Source: Candidatus Pollutiaquabacter sp.
GTDB taxonomy: Bacteria > Bacteroidota > Bacteroidia > AKYH767-A > 2013-40CM-41-45
Assembly: GCA_903854075.1 (NCBI GenBank)
Contig: CAINVI010000082.1
Coordinates: 1-7,985, forward strand
Direction of reading: 5' to 3'
Length of the DNA stretch: 7,985 bases
Shown here: positions 6,474 to 7,985 of the stretch, piece by piece
Layout of the letters: every line of letters starts with the position of its first letter
How positions within the stretch are numbered: the first letter of the stretch is position 1
The notes under the pieces: model-generated
Seen by the model: only the letters and a program-made list of their open reading frames with translations
Databases searched by the model: none
What the model was told of the DNA's origin: nothing
Made by a program: the position numbers and the translations under genes

Positions 6474-7748
6474 ATGAAAAAAACGATTATCGCCATTTTT
6501 ATTTCGTGGCTCTTTGTAACAATCGTAAATGCACAAGAGCTTAAGCCTATTAAAGAGATACCCAACTTGTTTGTTGAAAACAAAACGTATTGGGATCATG
6601 CACGAGATATGGATTTTTTGACCAATCCGTCGGATAAGATCGATATCAAGTTATCAAACAATACACTTACCGTAAATAATAAGGGTACAAATAATTTTTA
6701 CAGTGAGATTGTCAGGGATCATAAATACGAAGTTCCCAAGCTTTATAAAGGGGTGGTGAATTTTAAAATTTCAGCGACGTTAAAATCTCTTGGGGGTAAC
6801 AAAGATGCGTTGTTCGGCATTTGTTTGGGAAGAGAAGGCGGCTACGAAGCGCTTCAGCCCTTATTGTGCGACAGGTATAATCGGTATTTGCAGTTCCTGG
6901 TAAACCAAAACGGGAAACTGATTATTCGAAAAGTGGACCGTGAACTGACGGCCTATAAGCCCGATATCGGAGCATTGTTATTAGAGAAAGACATTTCAAC
7001 AGAGTTTGCTGCGGAAATAGCAAAAACGTTATGTATTAAAAGAACATGGACAAAATGGGAGGTCTATTTGAATGATAAGCTCGAATTTGTCCTTGAAGAT
7101 GCTTCAATTGGACCGTTAAATTCTGCAAATTTCCTGGTGGAGCCCGGTGTGAAAACCAGTTTGTCAGATCCTGCTATCATTGTCTATGAAAAGGGTGCAG
7201 AACCGGTTTTTCCTGTGCCAGACTCTCTTTCTTGCCTATCAAAGCAAAAAAGTTGTTTCAACTATCGTTACAACTATAAATTCTGCCTGGAGATGAGCGA
7301 GAGTGCTATAGAAGAAAAAGTTAACCTTACTAAAATTAAAAACTGTCTAGATTATAGAGTACGTATCAACGATACTAAAAACAAGGGCGAGCGTTCGGAC
7401 TTTCTTTTTTATCCTTTCGTATTTGGTGGAATGGACACACTGGCTGCTATGGAGTCTTTCGAGTCTGGACAACTAGCGGTTTTGATCGAAGAAAAAATCT
7501 CGATGTCACTAAAAGAGACACTGCGTAAAAACCTAGATGATGAGTCTAATCGTCTAGTACTTAGCAGGAATTTTGTTGGGGCTTTAGAAAATGGAGGTTC
7601 TATTACTATAAGCTTCAACTATTATTTCTGGGGATCAAAAAATCTGGATGCATTATGTTGCGTTTATATCAACACCGAAATGGTTCCTTATTCAGGTCTA
7701 TTTTGGATGGATACTGTAGTAAAATTGTACGGTGTTAGAAGCTTTTAA
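6474..7748 (+). CDS. Secreted protein of unknown function with a laminin-G/concanavalin-like N-terminal region
   Basis: An earlier in-frame ATG exists at 6429, but ATG 6474 gives a proper Sec signal peptide (MKKTIIAIFISWLFVTIVNA, likely cleaved after A20 before QE), so 6474 is preferred and the product has 424 residues. Residues about 30-245 look like a beta-sandwich of the concanavalin/laminin-G type: strands such as YKGVVNFKISATLKSL (91-106), ALFGICLGREGG (112-123), RYLQFLVNQNGKLIIRKV (127-144) and TKWEVYLNDKLEFVLED (193-209). This resembles the fold used by many Bacteroidota glycan-associated proteins; the match is by pattern, not a named family. Residues about 250-424 are not recognised and carry cysteines at 254, 261, 271, 291, 395 and 396. 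No sorting domain, lipobox or obvious catalytic motif is seen, so periplasmic or released are both possible. Codon use is clearly more AT-rich than in the genes to the left, suggesting separate acquisition. Confidence 0.8.
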   Translation: MKKTIIAIFISWLFVTIVNAQELKPIKEIPNLFVENKTYWDHARDMDFLTNPSDKIDIKLSNNTLTVNNKGTNNFYSEIVRDHKYEVPKLYKGVVNFKISATLKSLGGNKDALFGICLGREGGYEALQPLLCDRYNRYLQFLVNQNGKLIIRKVDRELTAYKPDIGALLLEKDISTEFAAEIAKTLCIKRTWTKWEVYLNDKLEFVLEDASIGPLNSANFLVEPGVKTSLSDPAIIVYEKGAEPVFPVPDSLSCLSKQKSCFNYRYNYKFCLEMSESAIEEKVNLTKIKNCLDYRVRINDTKNKGERSDFLFYPFVFGGMDTLAAMESFESGQLAVLIEEKISMSLKETLRKNLDDESNRLVLSRNFVGALENGGSITISFNYYFWGSKNLDALCCVYINTEMVPYSGLFWMDTVVKLYGVRSF

Positions 7749-7816
7749 TCAGATATAATTAATGCTTATATTTAACGCGTACCGGTTGACAAAAATATAG
7801 TCATACTACATTAGTT

Positions 7817-7830
7817 TATTTTCGAAAATA
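7817..7830. repeat. Perfect 14-base palindrome
   Basis: TATTTTCGAAAATA is identical to its own reverse complement. It lies 69 bases after the stop of the secreted-protein gene and only four bases before the long hairpin at 7835-7879. A protein-binding operator is the usual reading of such a site; as RNA it would make only a tight hairpin. No gene start is seen close downstream within the window. Confidence 0.4.
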
Positions 7831-7834
7831 CCTT

Positions 7835-7879
7835 TTGGGGGCGGATGAAAGTTGCTTGTGCGATTTTCTCCGCCCTTAA
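7835..7879. other. Strong 20-pair hairpin with one bulged base
   Basis: Bases 7835-7845 pair with 7869-7879 (11 pairs including two G-T), containing the GC-rich core GGGCGGA/TCCGCCC. After a single unpaired T at 7846, bases 7847-7855 pair with 7860-7868 (9 pairs including two G-T), closing on a TTGT tetraloop at 7856-7859. This is far more pairing than expected by chance for a 45-base segment. No run of T follows on either strand, so it is not a textbook intrinsic terminator. It could end or protect the transcript of the upstream gene, or be a folded DNA/RNA element in its own right. Confidence 0.6.
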
Positions 7880-7985
7880 CTATTAAATAAAAAGGTGTAA
7901 CGTTGAATTAATGAGGTCGTAAGTTGTGGAATAATCGCCCATTTATAAGTAATTACGTTTTCAAAATCCTCATAACTCGTTGCCC

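Larger units (their letters stand above)
7770..7908. repeat. 139-base structured segment bracketed by ATTTAACG / CGTTGAAT
   Basis: ATTTAACG at 7770-7777 and CGTTGAAT at 7901-7908 are inverted to each other with one mismatch (a G-T pair). Inside them, ATAGT at 7797-7801 can pair with ACTAT at 7879-7883, and two further dyads lie between (7817-7830 and 7835-7879). The outer 7-mers ATTTAAC and GTTGAAT fit the RYYYAAC and GTTRRRY core-site consensus of integron attC sites, and the length falls within the known attC range. However, the expected inner L boxes pair poorly and no integrase is visible. It may instead be the 3' structured region of the preceding gene. Confidence 0.25.

Noticed and set aside
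6368..6599. Two minus-strand frames of 67-71 codons overlapping the start of the secreted-protein gene
   Set aside because: They cover the signal-peptide region in reverse, where AT-rich sequence gives artificial hydrophobic runs.
6202..7976. CTCATAAC repeated on both sides of the secreted-protein gene (6202-6209 and 7969-7976)
   Set aside because: An 8-base match between two intervals of this size is expected by chance, and the flanking bases do not align.

Overview
The window most likely comes from a member of the Bacteroidota. The best evidence is the minus-strand gene at 4872-5885, which has a signal peptide and a C-terminal type IX secretion (Por) sorting domain, a system confined to that phylum and its relatives. 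A DUF4838 carbohydrate-active-type protein and the absence of convincing Shine-Dalgarno sequences before the genes fit the same assignment. I cannot name a genus from sequence alone.

Layout: bases 1-1856 (+) hold the 3' part of a DUF4838 protein with a C-terminal discoidin-like beta-sandwich; the frame is open to the left edge, so its true start lies outside. It converges with a minus-strand pair, tatD-family hydrolase then type I asparaginase (ansA), 9 bases apart and probably co-transcribed. A 129-base divergent spacer separates that pair from a plus-strand GT9 heptosyltransferase-like gene with a GTG start. That gene converges with a secreted DUF1028 protein (minus strand).

From about 5886 to the right edge the character changes. 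There is a 588-base gene-poor interval, then an AT-richer gene for a secreted protein of unknown function (6474-7748), then a 237-base tail with a strong imperfect hairpin, a perfect 14-base palindrome and a pair of bracketing inverted repeats. This right-hand third looks like accessory DNA. The left two thirds are ordinary chromosomal metabolism and envelope genes: glycan handling, asparagine catabolism, a metal-dependent nuclease/hydrolase and lipopolysaccharide-core glycosyl transfer.

I do not see a clear new defence system or mobile element with an identifiable enzyme. The most worthwhile unexplained signals are the structured tail (7770-7908), the orphan secreted protein before it, the DUF1028-T9SS fusion, and a possible 32-residue membrane peptide at 5982-6080.
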